Shown piece after piece: positions 1 through 5,324 of a stretch of DNA of 8,762 nt. The DNA comes from an uncultured Clostridia bacterium (lineage in GTDB: Bacteria > Bacillota > Clostridia > TANB77 > CAG-508): positions 1 through 8,762 of the forward strand of contig CASAUJ010000049.1 in the NCBI GenBank assembly GCA_949118805.1. Direction: 5' to 3'. Every line of letters begins with the position of its first letter. Within the stretch, counting starts at the first letter, position 1. A model generated the notes under the pieces. The model saw only the letters and a program-made list of their open reading frames with translations, had not been told where the DNA came from and ran no database searches. A program made the position numbers and the translations under genes.

Positions 1-1
1 T

Positions 2-112
2 TTATCGCTTTTTGTATACACTATTGGTGTCACATCTATTGTAACGCTACAATTTTTGATTTCTTTTGTGAATGTAGTTTATTTACTAAAAAAACAGTAT
101 GTGATAAAATAA
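2..112 (+). CDS. C-terminal fragment of an unidentified membrane protein
   Basis: The frame starting at base 2 is open for 36 codons to a TAA at 110-112. It encodes a hydrophobic stretch (about residues 3-29 of the fragment, with IGVTSIVTLQFL near its middle) followed by a basic tail ending KKQYVIK. A membrane helix with a short positively charged cytoplasmic tail is typical of the end of a polytopic membrane protein. The start lies outside the window. The family cannot be told from 36 residues, and I do not assign a function. Frame 1 is also open across this stretch, but its product is rich in Cys, His and Trp and looks non-coding. The MFS gene begins 25 nt downstream on the same strand. Confidence 0.5.
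   Translation, partial: LSLFVYTIGVTSIVTLQFLISFVNVVYLLKKQYVIK
82..110 (+). promoter_or_regulatory. Possible sigma-A promoter for the MFS gene
   Basis: TTTACT (82-87, 4 of 6 matches to TTGACA) is separated by 17 nt from TAAAAT (105-110, 5 of 6 matches to TATAAT). It would give a leader of about 20 nt before the ATG at 138. It overlaps the end of the upstream reading frame. In sequence this AT-rich such matches arise often, so support is modest. Confidence 0.3.
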
Positions 113-137
113 AGATAATAAAGAAAGTAGTGGAAGT

Positions 138-1364
138 ATGTCAAAGAATTATCAATCGTTATTTAGTTTGAGGCTTTTAAAAAGCATTATTGGTATATTT
201 ACAAGTAACTTTTTGGTTTTATATTTTTTAGAACTTAATAATCAAAATATTTTGCCTCTTGGAATTTATTATATTGTTGTTTATTTTACCATTTTTTTAA
301 CGATTTTCTTTGTTAGAAATATTTGCAAAACAAAAAAAAGGATACATTTGCTTCACATTGGCATTTTATTAAATTTTGTTTATTTTTTATTGCTTGCCAT
401 ATTAAAAGAAAAAATTATTTCTTATGTTTGGCTTATTGGATTAATTTATGGACTAGAAGAAGGTTTTTATTATTCTATTTATAACAATTTTGAATCGACA
501 GGAATCAGTAATGAAGAAAGAGCTAAATTTATTGGTTCTTATACTGCATGGAATGCAATTTTAGGAATGTTAATCCCCATTTTTTTTGGTTCTTTGATTA
601 GCGTTGAAGGATTTGGAAAAGCAGTAATTGTCGTGCTTGTGTTAGTAATTTTTCAAATTGCTTGTTCTCTTATTTTCAAAGATTCTCATATTCCAAGAGC
701 AGATAAAACAGATTTAAGAGGGTATGCAAAACTAGTAGAAAGAAAAACCTGTGTTCAGAAGTCTTATTTATTGTCTATTTTTGAAGGTTTTATTTATAAT
801 GGAGCTTTTAGTAGTATCGTTACTGTTTATATTATTAAAGTATTTAGTAATAGTTTTGAATTGGGAATCTTTACCGCTTTATTTAGTTTGGTAACTTGTG
901 TTTGTGGAATTTTGTTTGTAAAAAAAGTAAAAGAACAAGACTATCAAAAATTATTAAAATTTTCTACTTTTTTCATGATTACAGGAATTATTTTTATTAT
1001 GATTGCTTGTAATACATTTACTATAATTTTATTTAATTTTTTCCTAGTCTTTTCAAAATCTTTAATGACTTTGATTAATGAAAAAAACAAATTTGATATT
1101 ACCAATTTATCAGATATCAAAAATAAGTATAAAGAAGAATACTTTTTAGGGGTAGAAGGTTCTTTGATGATTGGAAGAATTATGAGTTATGGCATTTTCA
1201 TTTTACTTTCTTTTGCAACAACGGGAGTAGAAACAAATCTGATTTTAGTAATTTTCACGCTTGTTATCTTTTGTTTAGGAGCTGCTTCCATTGCACTGAA
1301 TAAAGAAAGAAGAGTACAGGAAAATAAAAATCATTCTATTTCAAAAAATATGTTAAAAGAATAA
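138..1364 (+). CDS. MFS-type multidrug/solute transporter, 12 membrane helices
   Basis: This 408-residue protein is almost entirely hydrophobic, with about 12 predicted membrane helices (roughly 12-31, 40-60, 70-89, 93-116, 133-155, 160-181, 210-233, 238-261, 272-290, 293-313, 340-360, 366-386). A longer cytoplasmic loop at about 182-209 divides it into two six-helix halves, the normal major facilitator layout and length. The acidic/basic segment after helix 4 (SNEERAKFIGSY, 124-135) resembles the central loop of many MFS drug exporters. The substrate cannot be read from the sequence. The start at 138 follows a weak purine stretch (GTGGAAG). The basic C-terminal tail (KERRVQENK onward) should be cytoplasmic. 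The next gene has its own strong ribosome site and a possible promoter, so a shared transcript is possible but not required. The fold is fairly certain, the transported compound unknown. Confidence 0.75.
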   Translation: MSKNYQSLFSLRLLKSIIGIFTSNFLVLYFLELNNQNILPLGIYYIVVYFTIFLTIFFVRNICKTKKRIHLLHIGILLNFVYFLLLAILKEKIISYVWLIGLIYGLEEGFYYSIYNNFESTGISNEERAKFIGSYTAWNAILGMLIPIFFGSLISVEGFGKAVIVVLVLVIFQIACSLIFKDSHIPRADKTDLRGYAKLVERKTCVQKSYLLSIFEGFIYNGAFSSIVTVYIIKVFSNSFELGIFTALFSLVTCVCGILFVKKVKEQDYQKLLKFSTFFMITGIIFIMIACNTFTIILFNFFLVFSKSLMTLINEKNKFDITNLSDIKNKYKEEYFLGVEGSLMIGRIMSYGIFILLSFATTGVETNLILVIFTLVIFCLGAASIALNKERRVQENKNHSISKNMLKE

Positions 1365-1366
1365 AA

Positions 1367-1395
1367 ATGATTGATTATGTAATATATATTATGAT
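1367..1395 (+). promoter_or_regulatory. Possible promoter for the flavin reductase-rubredoxin gene
   Basis: TATGAT (1390-1395, 5 of 6 to the -10 consensus) lies 17 nt after ATGATT (1367-1372, 3 of 6 to the -35). The pair sits in the 52-nt gap after the transporter gene, and no terminator is visible there, so readthrough from the transporter is an alternative. Confidence 0.3.
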
Positions 1396-1416
1396 ATTGG
1401 TAAAGGAGGAAATTAT

Positions 1417-2013
1417 ATGAAAAATAAAAAAATTACAAGAAAAATTACCCAAGGAATGTATGTTTTAACAACTCAAAATGGTGGTTGTATTGTAGATGCG
1501 GTTTCACAGATTAGTGCAGGTGAAAATCCTCTTGTTTCTGTAGCTGTTATGAAAAAGAATTACACCAATGAGCTACTTCATACAAATGACAAGCTCGCCC
1601 TTTCTATTGTTGGAATGAACACAAATCCTGACATTATAAAAACATTTGGTTTCAATTCTATGAGAGATATCAATAAATTTGAAAAGGTAGAAACAAATGA
1701 AGTAGAAGGCGTTCCTGTGATTCTAGATTCTTTAGGGTACATGATTTTAGAAAAAGTTGATATGGTAGAAAATGATACACATACTTTATTTATAGGAAAG
1801 CTCATAGAAGCAGATGTTTTTAAAGAAGAAGATGCTATGAGTTATGGCTATTATCAAGAGCATAAAGAGGAACTATTAAAAGTGACAACAGAGGCAGGAA
1901 AAACTGCTTGGGTTTGTACCATTTGTGGGTATGTATATTATGGTGAGGAGTTGCCTGGAGATTTTGTATGTCCTATTTGTGGGGTAGGAAAAGAACTATT
2001 TCAAAAAAAATAG
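1417..2013 (+). CDS. High-molecular-weight rubredoxin-like protein (flavin reductase domain + rubredoxin)
   Basis: Residues about 6-155 form a flavin reductase-like FMN-binding domain (THTLFIG at 121-127 and SYGYYQEHK at 142-150 are typical). Residues 165-198 form a rubredoxin domain with iron ligands Cys167, Cys170, Cys185 and Cys188 (CTIC and CPIC). This architecture matches Hrb of Moorella and related anaerobes, where the flavin domain takes electrons from NAD(P)H and the rubredoxin passes them to an FprA flavodiiron protein that reduces O2 or NO. The cytoplasmic electron-carrier role here is inferred from that family. The rubredoxin is compact, with only 14 residues between the two CxxC pairs, closer to rubrerythrin-type than classical rubredoxin. 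No flavodiiron partner is visible in the window. AAAGGAGG at 1402-1409, 7 nt before the ATG, is an excellent ribosome site. It is followed by its own terminator, so it is probably monocistronic or the end of the transporter transcript. Confidence 0.88.
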   Translation: MKNKKITRKITQGMYVLTTQNGGCIVDAVSQISAGENPLVSVAVMKKNYTNELLHTNDKLALSIVGMNTNPDIIKTFGFNSMRDINKFEKVETNEVEGVPVILDSLGYMILEKVDMVENDTHTLFIGKLIEADVFKEEDAMSYGYYQEHKEELLKVTTEAGKTAWVCTICGYVYYGEELPGDFVCPICGVGKELFQKK

Positions 2014-2023
2014 TCTTTTTTTT
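1989..2023 (+). terminator. Intrinsic terminator overlapping the stop codon of the rubredoxin gene
   Basis: ACTATTT (1995-2001) pairs with AAATAGT (2008-2014) around a 6-nt loop. With one bulged A, the stem can be extended by GAAAA/CTTTT, and a run of eight T (2016-2023) follows. The stem contains the TAG stop codon at 2011-2013. Terminating ribosomes could therefore affect folding. Confidence 0.7.
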
Positions 2024-2030
2024 CTTTCTA

Positions 2031-2039
2031 TGTTATACT
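2031..2039 (+). promoter_or_regulatory. Extended -10 promoter element for the ASCH operon
   Basis: TGTTATACT contains a TG-N extended -10 motif followed by TATACT (2034-2039, 5 of 6). No good -35 is visible 17 nt upstream, which is usual for extended -10 promoters. It directly follows the terminator T-run, as expected for the promoter of a new transcription unit. Transcription would start near 2046, which rules out the GTG at 2041 as start codon. Confidence 0.45.
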
Positions 2040-2045
2040 AGTGAT

Positions 2046-2051
2046 AGGTGA
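2046..2051 (+). promoter_or_regulatory. Ribosome binding site deciding the GTG start at 2056
   Basis: AGGTGA lies 4 nt before GTG at 2056. The alternative upstream GTG at 2041 has only T-rich DNA before it and would lie ahead of the expected transcription start. Confidence 0.5.
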
Positions 2052-2055
2052 TAAT

Positions 2056-2457
2056 GTGAAAGCAATAACAATAAAACAACCATTTGCTACTTTAATTGCA
2101 GCAGGATTAAAAGAATATGAATTTAGGACTTGGAAAACAAACTATCGTGGGAAAATTTATATCCATGCAGGATTAGGTACAGATACAAAAGCAATGGAAA
2201 AATTTAAAGATTACAATTTAGAATATCCAAAAGGAGAAATCATTGCTGTTGCAGAGTTAGTAGATTGCATCATGATAGATGAGAAAGTTAAAAAAGAATT
2301 GCAAGAAAAAAATTCACTTGTTTATTCTGGGGTTATTCATGATACTTCCTTTCAGGGTTATGGGTTTCAACTAGCAAATATTAGAAAAGTAAAACCTATT
2401 TCTGTGAAAGGAAAACTTGGACTTTGGAATTATGAACCAGAAAAGCTAGAGGAATAA
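2056..2457 (+). CDS. ASCH-domain protein (PUA-like fold, putative RNA-binding)
   Basis: From the GTG at 2056 this is a 133-residue single-domain ASCH protein. The family signature is clear: KAITIKQPFATLI at the N-terminus, then K-x-x-E-x-R-x-W and RGKIYIHA (19-38), GEIIAVAELVD (60-70), YGFQLANIRKV (102-112) and KGKLGLWNYE near the C-terminus. ASCH domains have a PUA-related beta-barrel and are proposed to bind RNA or nucleotides. Some members are N4-acetylcytidine amidohydrolases (YqfB) or ribonucleases. No role can be fixed here. An earlier in-frame GTG at 2041 would add five residues (MIGDN), but family members normally begin at the MKAITIKQP sequence, and the extended -10 and ribosome site support 2056. 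The stop is 1 nt before the next ATG, so it is the first gene of a tight three-gene operon. Confidence 0.88.
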   Translation: MKAITIKQPFATLIAAGLKEYEFRTWKTNYRGKIYIHAGLGTDTKAMEKFKDYNLEYPKGEIIAVAELVDCIMIDEKVKKELQEKNSLVYSGVIHDTSFQGYGFQLANIRKVKPISVKGKLGLWNYEPEKLEE

Positions 2458-2458
2458 C

Positions 2459-3109
2459 ATGATAGAAGAAGAAATTTTTAAAGATGCTTCCTATGATAAG
2501 CAGAAGTTATTAGAGTATGGATTTCAAGAAAAAGAAGATGGCTTTTATTATGAATTTTTTCTTTATCGAAATGAATTTAAGGTAGAAATTAGAGTTTCTA
2601 AAAAAGGTGTTATAAAAGGAAAAATGATAGAATTATCTACCAATGAAGAGTTTTTTAATTTCAGATTAAATACAGATGGAGCTTTTATAAATTGTTTAAA
2701 AGAAGAATATTGTAAATTACTAGAAAATATCAAAGAAAATTGTTTTCATTGGACACCAAAGAGAACGTGTTGGGTCGTTCCCGCTAGTGTAACAAGGTAT
2801 GATGTAATATCACACTTTGAAAAATATGATACGATTACTTGGAGGCAGACTACCGATATCAAATTACATGATATTGTATATATTTATATTGGTAGCCCAA
2901 TTTCTTCTATTATGTATCAGTGTGAAGCGATTCGTGTCAATTTTGTAGGGGAACATCAGAATACCATGGAATTAAAACGGATAACAAAATATGAGGAAGG
3001 AATCTATACTTTACAGAGACTTCAAGAATATGATTTGAAAGCCATTAGGGGAGCTAGAAAAATGCCAGAAAGAGCAATTGAATTAATAAATGGAAAAGAG
3101 GAAAAATAA
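2459..3109 (+). CDS. YjbR-type N-terminal domain fused to an EVE-like (PUA superfamily) domain
   Basis: This is a 216-residue two-part protein. Residues 1-97 (IFKDASYDKQKLLEYGF, then FKVEIRVSKKG, TNEEFFNFRL and ENIKENCF) match, from memory, the N-terminal domain of long MmcQ/YjbR-family proteins, which is normally followed by the YjbR DNA-binding domain. Here it is followed instead by an EVE-like domain (about 105-210): WVVPASVTRYDVISHF, TWRQTTDIKLHDIVYIYIGSP, MYQCEAIRV and a C-terminal IRGARKMPERAIELI. EVE domains share the PUA fold of ASCH and are thought to read modified bases in DNA or RNA. The assignment is by motif recognition, not a search. The ribosome site AGAGGA (2448-2453) lies inside the end of the ASCH gene and the ATG is 1 nt after its stop, indicating translational coupling. 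The target nucleic acid is unknown. Confidence 0.7.
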   Translation: MIEEEIFKDASYDKQKLLEYGFQEKEDGFYYEFFLYRNEFKVEIRVSKKGVIKGKMIELSTNEEFFNFRLNTDGAFINCLKEEYCKLLENIKENCFHWTPKRTCWVVPASVTRYDVISHFEKYDTITWRQTTDIKLHDIVYIYIGSPISSIMYQCEAIRVNFVGEHQNTMELKRITKYEEGIYTLQRLQEYDLKAIRGARKMPERAIELINGKEEK

Positions 3110-3501
3110 TGGAACAAGAGCAAACTGTAAATTCTACTGTAGAAGTAGAACCTTTATTCAATGAATATGTAGATTTTGAGACTTTTAGCAAGTCTGATTT
3201 TAGAGTTGTTAAAATAAAAGATTGTAAAGCTGTCTTAAAAAGTAAAAAGCTATTAGAATTTACTTTAGATGATGGAACGGGTACTGATAGAACGATATTA
3301 AGTGGAATTCATGCTTTTTATGAACCAGAAGAATTAATTGGAAAAACAGTGATTGCTATTTTGAATTTGCCACCTCGTAATATGATGGGGATTGATTCTT
3401 GTGGAATGTTAATTTCAGCAGTTCATCAAGAAAATGGAGAAGAAAAATTGCACCTTCTTTTTGTAGATGACAGTATTCCAGCAGGGGCAAAATTGTATTA
3501 A
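3109..3501 (+). CDS. Stand-alone tRNA-binding OB-fold protein (MetG C-terminal / EMAP-II type)
   Basis: Residues about 21-130 of this 130-residue protein closely resemble the C-terminal tRNA-binding domain of methionyl-tRNA synthetase: VDFETFSKSDFRV (21-33), KKLLEFTLDDG (46-56), RTILSGI (61-67), PEELIGKTVIAILNLPPR (73-90), MMGIDSCGML (92-101) and the final PAGAKLY. In MetRS and in free-standing homologues (CsaA, Trbp111, the MetRS beta subunit) this OB-fold dimerises and binds tRNA without much sequence specificity. The first 20 residues are polar and probably disordered. No catalytic synthetase domain is present. Its ATG overlaps the previous stop by one base (TAATG), and the AAAGAGGAAAA ribosome site lies within the upstream gene, so it is co-translated with the YjbR/EVE protein. 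It could support the two PUA-fold proteins in recognising tRNA, which is inference from context only. Confidence 0.85.
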   Translation: MEQEQTVNSTVEVEPLFNEYVDFETFSKSDFRVVKIKDCKAVLKSKKLLEFTLDDGTGTDRTILSGIHAFYEPEELIGKTVIAILNLPPRNMMGIDSCGMLISAVHQENGEEKLHLLFVDDSIPAGAKLY

Positions 3502-3509
3502 TGGAATTT

Positions 3510-3547
3510 AAAAAAAGCTTTGGTAAGAAATTATGGAGGCTTTTTTT
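3510..3547 (+). terminator. Intrinsic terminator of the ASCH-EVE-tRNA-binding operon
   Basis: An A7 tract plus GCTTT (3510-3521) pairs with GAGGC plus T7 (3536-3547), including two G-T wobbles, around a 14-nt loop. The T-run serves as the release tract. It begins 8 nt after the stop codon at 3499-3501 and immediately precedes the regulator operator. Confidence 0.65.
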
Positions 3548-3548
3548 C

Positions 3549-3562
3549 TTACAATTTTGTAA
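3549..3562 (+). promoter_or_regulatory. BceR/YxdJ-type operator upstream of the response regulator gene
   Basis: TTACAATTTTGTAA is an exact TTACA-N4-TGTAA inverted repeat, the arrangement I recall for BceR-like regulator boxes (TNACA-N4-TGTAA). It differs at one base from the copy at 5290-5303. It ends 23 nt before the TATAAT box, where it would abut or replace the -35 region. This suggests autoactivation of the regulator-kinase pair. Confidence 0.65.
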
Positions 3563-3585
3563 CACAAGAAAAATTTGAATCGTGT

Positions 3586-3591
3586 TATAAT
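3586..3591 (+). promoter_or_regulatory. -10 box of the response regulator-kinase promoter
   Basis: A perfect TATAAT precedes the regulator ATG by 18 nt. The position 17 nt upstream reads CACAAG, which is no -35, so the promoter probably needs an activator bound at 3549-3562. The very short leader still holds the full ribosome site. Confidence 0.55.
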
Positions 3592-3597
3592 AAAAAA

Positions 3598-3604
3598 AGA
3601 GGGG
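3598..3604 (+). promoter_or_regulatory. Ribosome binding site fixing the regulator start at 3610
   Basis: AGAGGGG lies 5 nt before ATG at 3610. It excludes the in-frame upstream GTG at 3520, which lies in the terminator and operator region. Confidence 0.6.
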
Positions 3605-3609
3605 ATAAT

Positions 3610-4281
3610 ATGAAAAGAATACTCATTATAGAAGATGATGAAACGATACAAGTTGAATTATCAGAATTATTAAAAGCTTCTGGATATGAACCAATTATTT
3701 TAATTGATTTTCAGCACGCCGAAGCAGAAATTAATAAGACCAAACCAGATTTAATCTTATTAGATATTAATATTCCTTATATGAATGGAGAACTATTACT
3801 TCAGAAAATTAGAAAAAATATGGATGTTCCAGTGATTATGGTGACAAGTAAAAATACGGAAGCAGATGAATTATTATCCATGATGTATGGAGCAGATGAC
3901 TATATTACCAAACCATACAATCCAAATATTTTACTATTTCGAATTGCCAATATTTTTAAAAGACAAAACAAAAATGAAGAAATATTTTCTTATTTTGATG
4001 TTGAAATAGATAAAGAACGAGGAATTTTAAGAAAAAACAATATAGAAGTATTTCTTACGAAAAATGAAATGTTGATTTTTTCGCATTTGGTCATTCATAA
4101 AAATCAGATGGTGACTAGAGATGAACTCATGACAATATTATGGAATAATGCTTTTTATATTAATGATAATGCTCTCACTGTTAATATTAGTAGATTAAGA
4201 GCAAAATTAAAAGAAATTGGATATGAAAATGCAATTGAAACAAGAAAAGGCTATGGGTATTTATTAAATGAAGTTTTATAA
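3610..4281 (+). CDS. OmpR-family response regulator, BceR/YxdJ-like
   Basis: This 223-residue cytoplasmic transcription factor has a receiver domain (1-118) and a winged-helix DNA-binding domain (about 127-221). Receiver residues are complete: Asp9/Asp10 acidic pair, phosphoacceptor Asp52 (LLDINIP), Thr79 and Lys101 (TKPYNP). The effector domain shows LTKNEMLIFSHLV, the recognition region NALTVNISRLRAKL and the wing RKGYGYLL. It should be phosphorylated by the kinase encoded directly downstream and activate the ABC genes in response to cell-wall active peptides, as BceR, PsdR and YxdJ do. Order and gene content favour YxdJ. The ATG at 3610 gives the canonical MKRILIIEDDE start. An in-frame extension to 3520 would add 30 unrelated residues and is rejected. 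The gene ends inside the kinase gene (14-nt overlap). An operator and -10 box lie upstream, so autoregulation is likely. Confidence 0.92.
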   Translation: MKRILIIEDDETIQVELSELLKASGYEPIILIDFQHAEAEINKTKPDLILLDINIPYMNGELLLQKIRKNMDVPVIMVTSKNTEADELLSMMYGADDYITKPYNPNILLFRIANIFKRQNKNEEIFSYFDVEIDKERGILRKNNIEVFLTKNEMLIFSHLVIHKNQMVTRDELMTILWNNAFYINDNALTVNISRLRAKLKEIGYENAIETRKGYGYLLNEVL

Positions 4282-5287
4282 TTATTTGAAAGACAAATGG
4301 TATGCCATCCTTCTATTTTTGTTTTTCTTTTTTCTTTCTTTCTTACTCTTTCTGGCTTTTAAAGTAAAGATACAACTTATAATCATATTATCTATTTTGT
4401 ATTTCCTCTTTTTTCTACTATTATTACTCATTGATTTTTTTAGAAAAAAATCGTTTTATCAAAAGCTTTTGTTTCAAATAAAAGAATTGGACCAAAGTTA
4501 TTTTGTTACAGCGCTTTTAGAAGAGCCTAATTTTTATGAAGGAGCACTTTTTTATCAGGCGCTTTATGAAATTAATAAATCTATGATAGAAAATGTAAGG
4601 AAGTATGAATTTCAAACAACTGATTTTAAAGAATATATTGAAATGTGGATTCATGAAGTCAAGATTCCTATTTCTAGTCTAATTTTAATGGCACATAATC
4701 ATAAAACGAAATTTCCTTCTAAAGGAATGGAACAAATGAAAAAAATAGAAGATTATGTGGAACAGATTCTTTACTATGTACGAAGTGAAAATGCCCATAA
4801 AGATTATCTTATTAATGAGGTATCTTTAGATAGAGTCATTAAAGCTGTAGCTTTAAAAAATAAAGATGATTTATTAGAAAATGAAATTGATTTCATTGTA
4901 TCTTGTCATGAAGAGAAAGTAATGACAGACTCTAAATGGTTAGAATTTATATGCAATCAAATTATTAATAATAGTATTAAATATAAAGATGATAAAAAAA
5001 AGTCTTATATAAAGGTGACTGTCATAAAACAAAAACAAAGTATAAAATTAGAAATAGAAGATAATGGGATTGGTATACCTGCAAGTGATATGAAAAGAGT
5101 ATTTGAAAAATCTTTTACAGGATACAATGGAAGAATTAGGAAAACTTCTACAGGAATGGGCTTATTCATTGTAGAAAATTTATGTAAGAAGCTTGGACAC
5201 AAAATAGAAATTGAGTCTACTCAAAATCTCTCAACCAAAGTTTCTATTCTCTTTTATGAGAACAATTATTATGATGTTTTAAAGTAA
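4268..5287 (+). CDS. Intramembrane-sensing histidine kinase, BceS/YxdK-like
   Basis: This 339-residue kinase has two membrane helices near the N-terminus (about 12-31 and 35-57) with almost no external loop, the hallmark of BceS-type kinases that cannot bind peptide directly and instead sense it through the partner permease. The phosphorylation site is His129 in MWIHEVKIPIS (126-136). The ATPase domain shows the N box around Asn235 (QIINNSIKY), G1 DNGIGI (265-270), the F region RVFEKSFTG and G2 STGMGL (294-299). All catalytic motifs look intact. The start overlaps the regulator gene by 14 nt and has no strong ribosome site, so translation is probably coupled. A hairpin starts in its stop codon and carries the operator of the ABC genes. 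Family assignment is firm. Naming it after a particular Bacillus paralogue rests on synteny with yxdJKLM-yxeA. Confidence 0.9.
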   Translation: MKFYNYLKDKWYAILLFLFFFFLSFLLFLAFKVKIQLIIILSILYFLFFLLLLLIDFFRKKSFYQKLLFQIKELDQSYFVTALLEEPNFYEGALFYQALYEINKSMIENVRKYEFQTTDFKEYIEMWIHEVKIPISSLILMAHNHKTKFPSKGMEQMKKIEDYVEQILYYVRSENAHKDYLINEVSLDRVIKAVALKNKDDLLENEIDFIVSCHEEKVMTDSKWLEFICNQIINNSIKYKDDKKKSYIKVTVIKQKQSIKLEIEDNGIGIPASDMKRVFEKSFTGYNGRIRKTSTGMGLFIVENLCKKLGHKIEIESTQNLSTKVSILFYENNYYDVLK

Positions 5288-5310
5288 CCTTACAGTTTTG
5301 TAAGGTTTTT
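5286..5310 (+). terminator. Hairpin with short T-run after the kinase gene (possible terminator)
   Basis: AACCTTAC (5286-5293) pairs perfectly with GTAAGGTT (5300-5307) around the loop AGTTTT, and the T-run is only five bases (5306-5310). It could terminate the regulator-kinase transcript partly. The same bases form the operator at 5290-5303, so the symmetry may exist for DNA binding instead. Confidence 0.4.
5290..5303 (+). promoter_or_regulatory. BceR/YxdJ-type operator upstream of the ABC transporter genes
   Basis: TTACAGTTTTGTAA is an exact TTACA-N4-TGTAA inverted repeat, 13 of 14 bases identical to the site at 3549-3562, and both are preceded by C. A further TGTAA half-site follows at 5310-5314, 11 bp after the previous one. 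It is the likely binding site of the regulator encoded at 3610. Confidence 0.7.
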
Positions 5311-5315
5311 GTAAG
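5296..5315 (+). repeat. Direct repeat TTTTGTAAG x2, 11-bp period
   Basis: TTTTGTAAG occurs at 5296-5304 and again at 5307-5315. The 11-bp period is about one helical turn, which suits tandem binding by OmpR-family regulators. The first copy is the right arm of the operator. Confidence 0.6.
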
Positions 5316-5324
5316 ATAAAACAA

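Noticed and set aside
38..53. Inverted repeat ATTGTA-N4-TACAAT as a third regulator operator
   Set aside because: The arms are in the reverse order (TGTA then TACA) compared with TTACA-N4-TGTAA, and it lies within the upstream coding frame.
1578..1805. Minus-strand frame of 75 codons inside the rubredoxin gene
   Set aside because: It lies entirely within a well-supported plus-strand gene, has no ribosome site or recognisable domain, and looks like a frame shadow.
2041..2055. Earlier GTG start for the ASCH protein
   Set aside because: It would lie upstream of the predicted transcription start and lacks a ribosome site. The family typically begins at the sequence encoded from 2056.
3356..3565. 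Minus-strand frame of 69 codons across the tRNA-binding gene end, terminator and operator
   Set aside because: It crosses a terminator and an operator on the other strand and encodes no recognisable domain.
3520..3609. N-terminal extension of the response regulator from GTG at 3520
   Set aside because: The added 30 residues do not belong to the receiver fold and the region is terminator, operator and promoter. ATG 3610 has a strong ribosome site.
5005..5202. Minus-strand frame of 65 codons inside the kinase gene
   Set aside because: It lies opposite the conserved ATPase motifs of the kinase, which explain the sequence fully.
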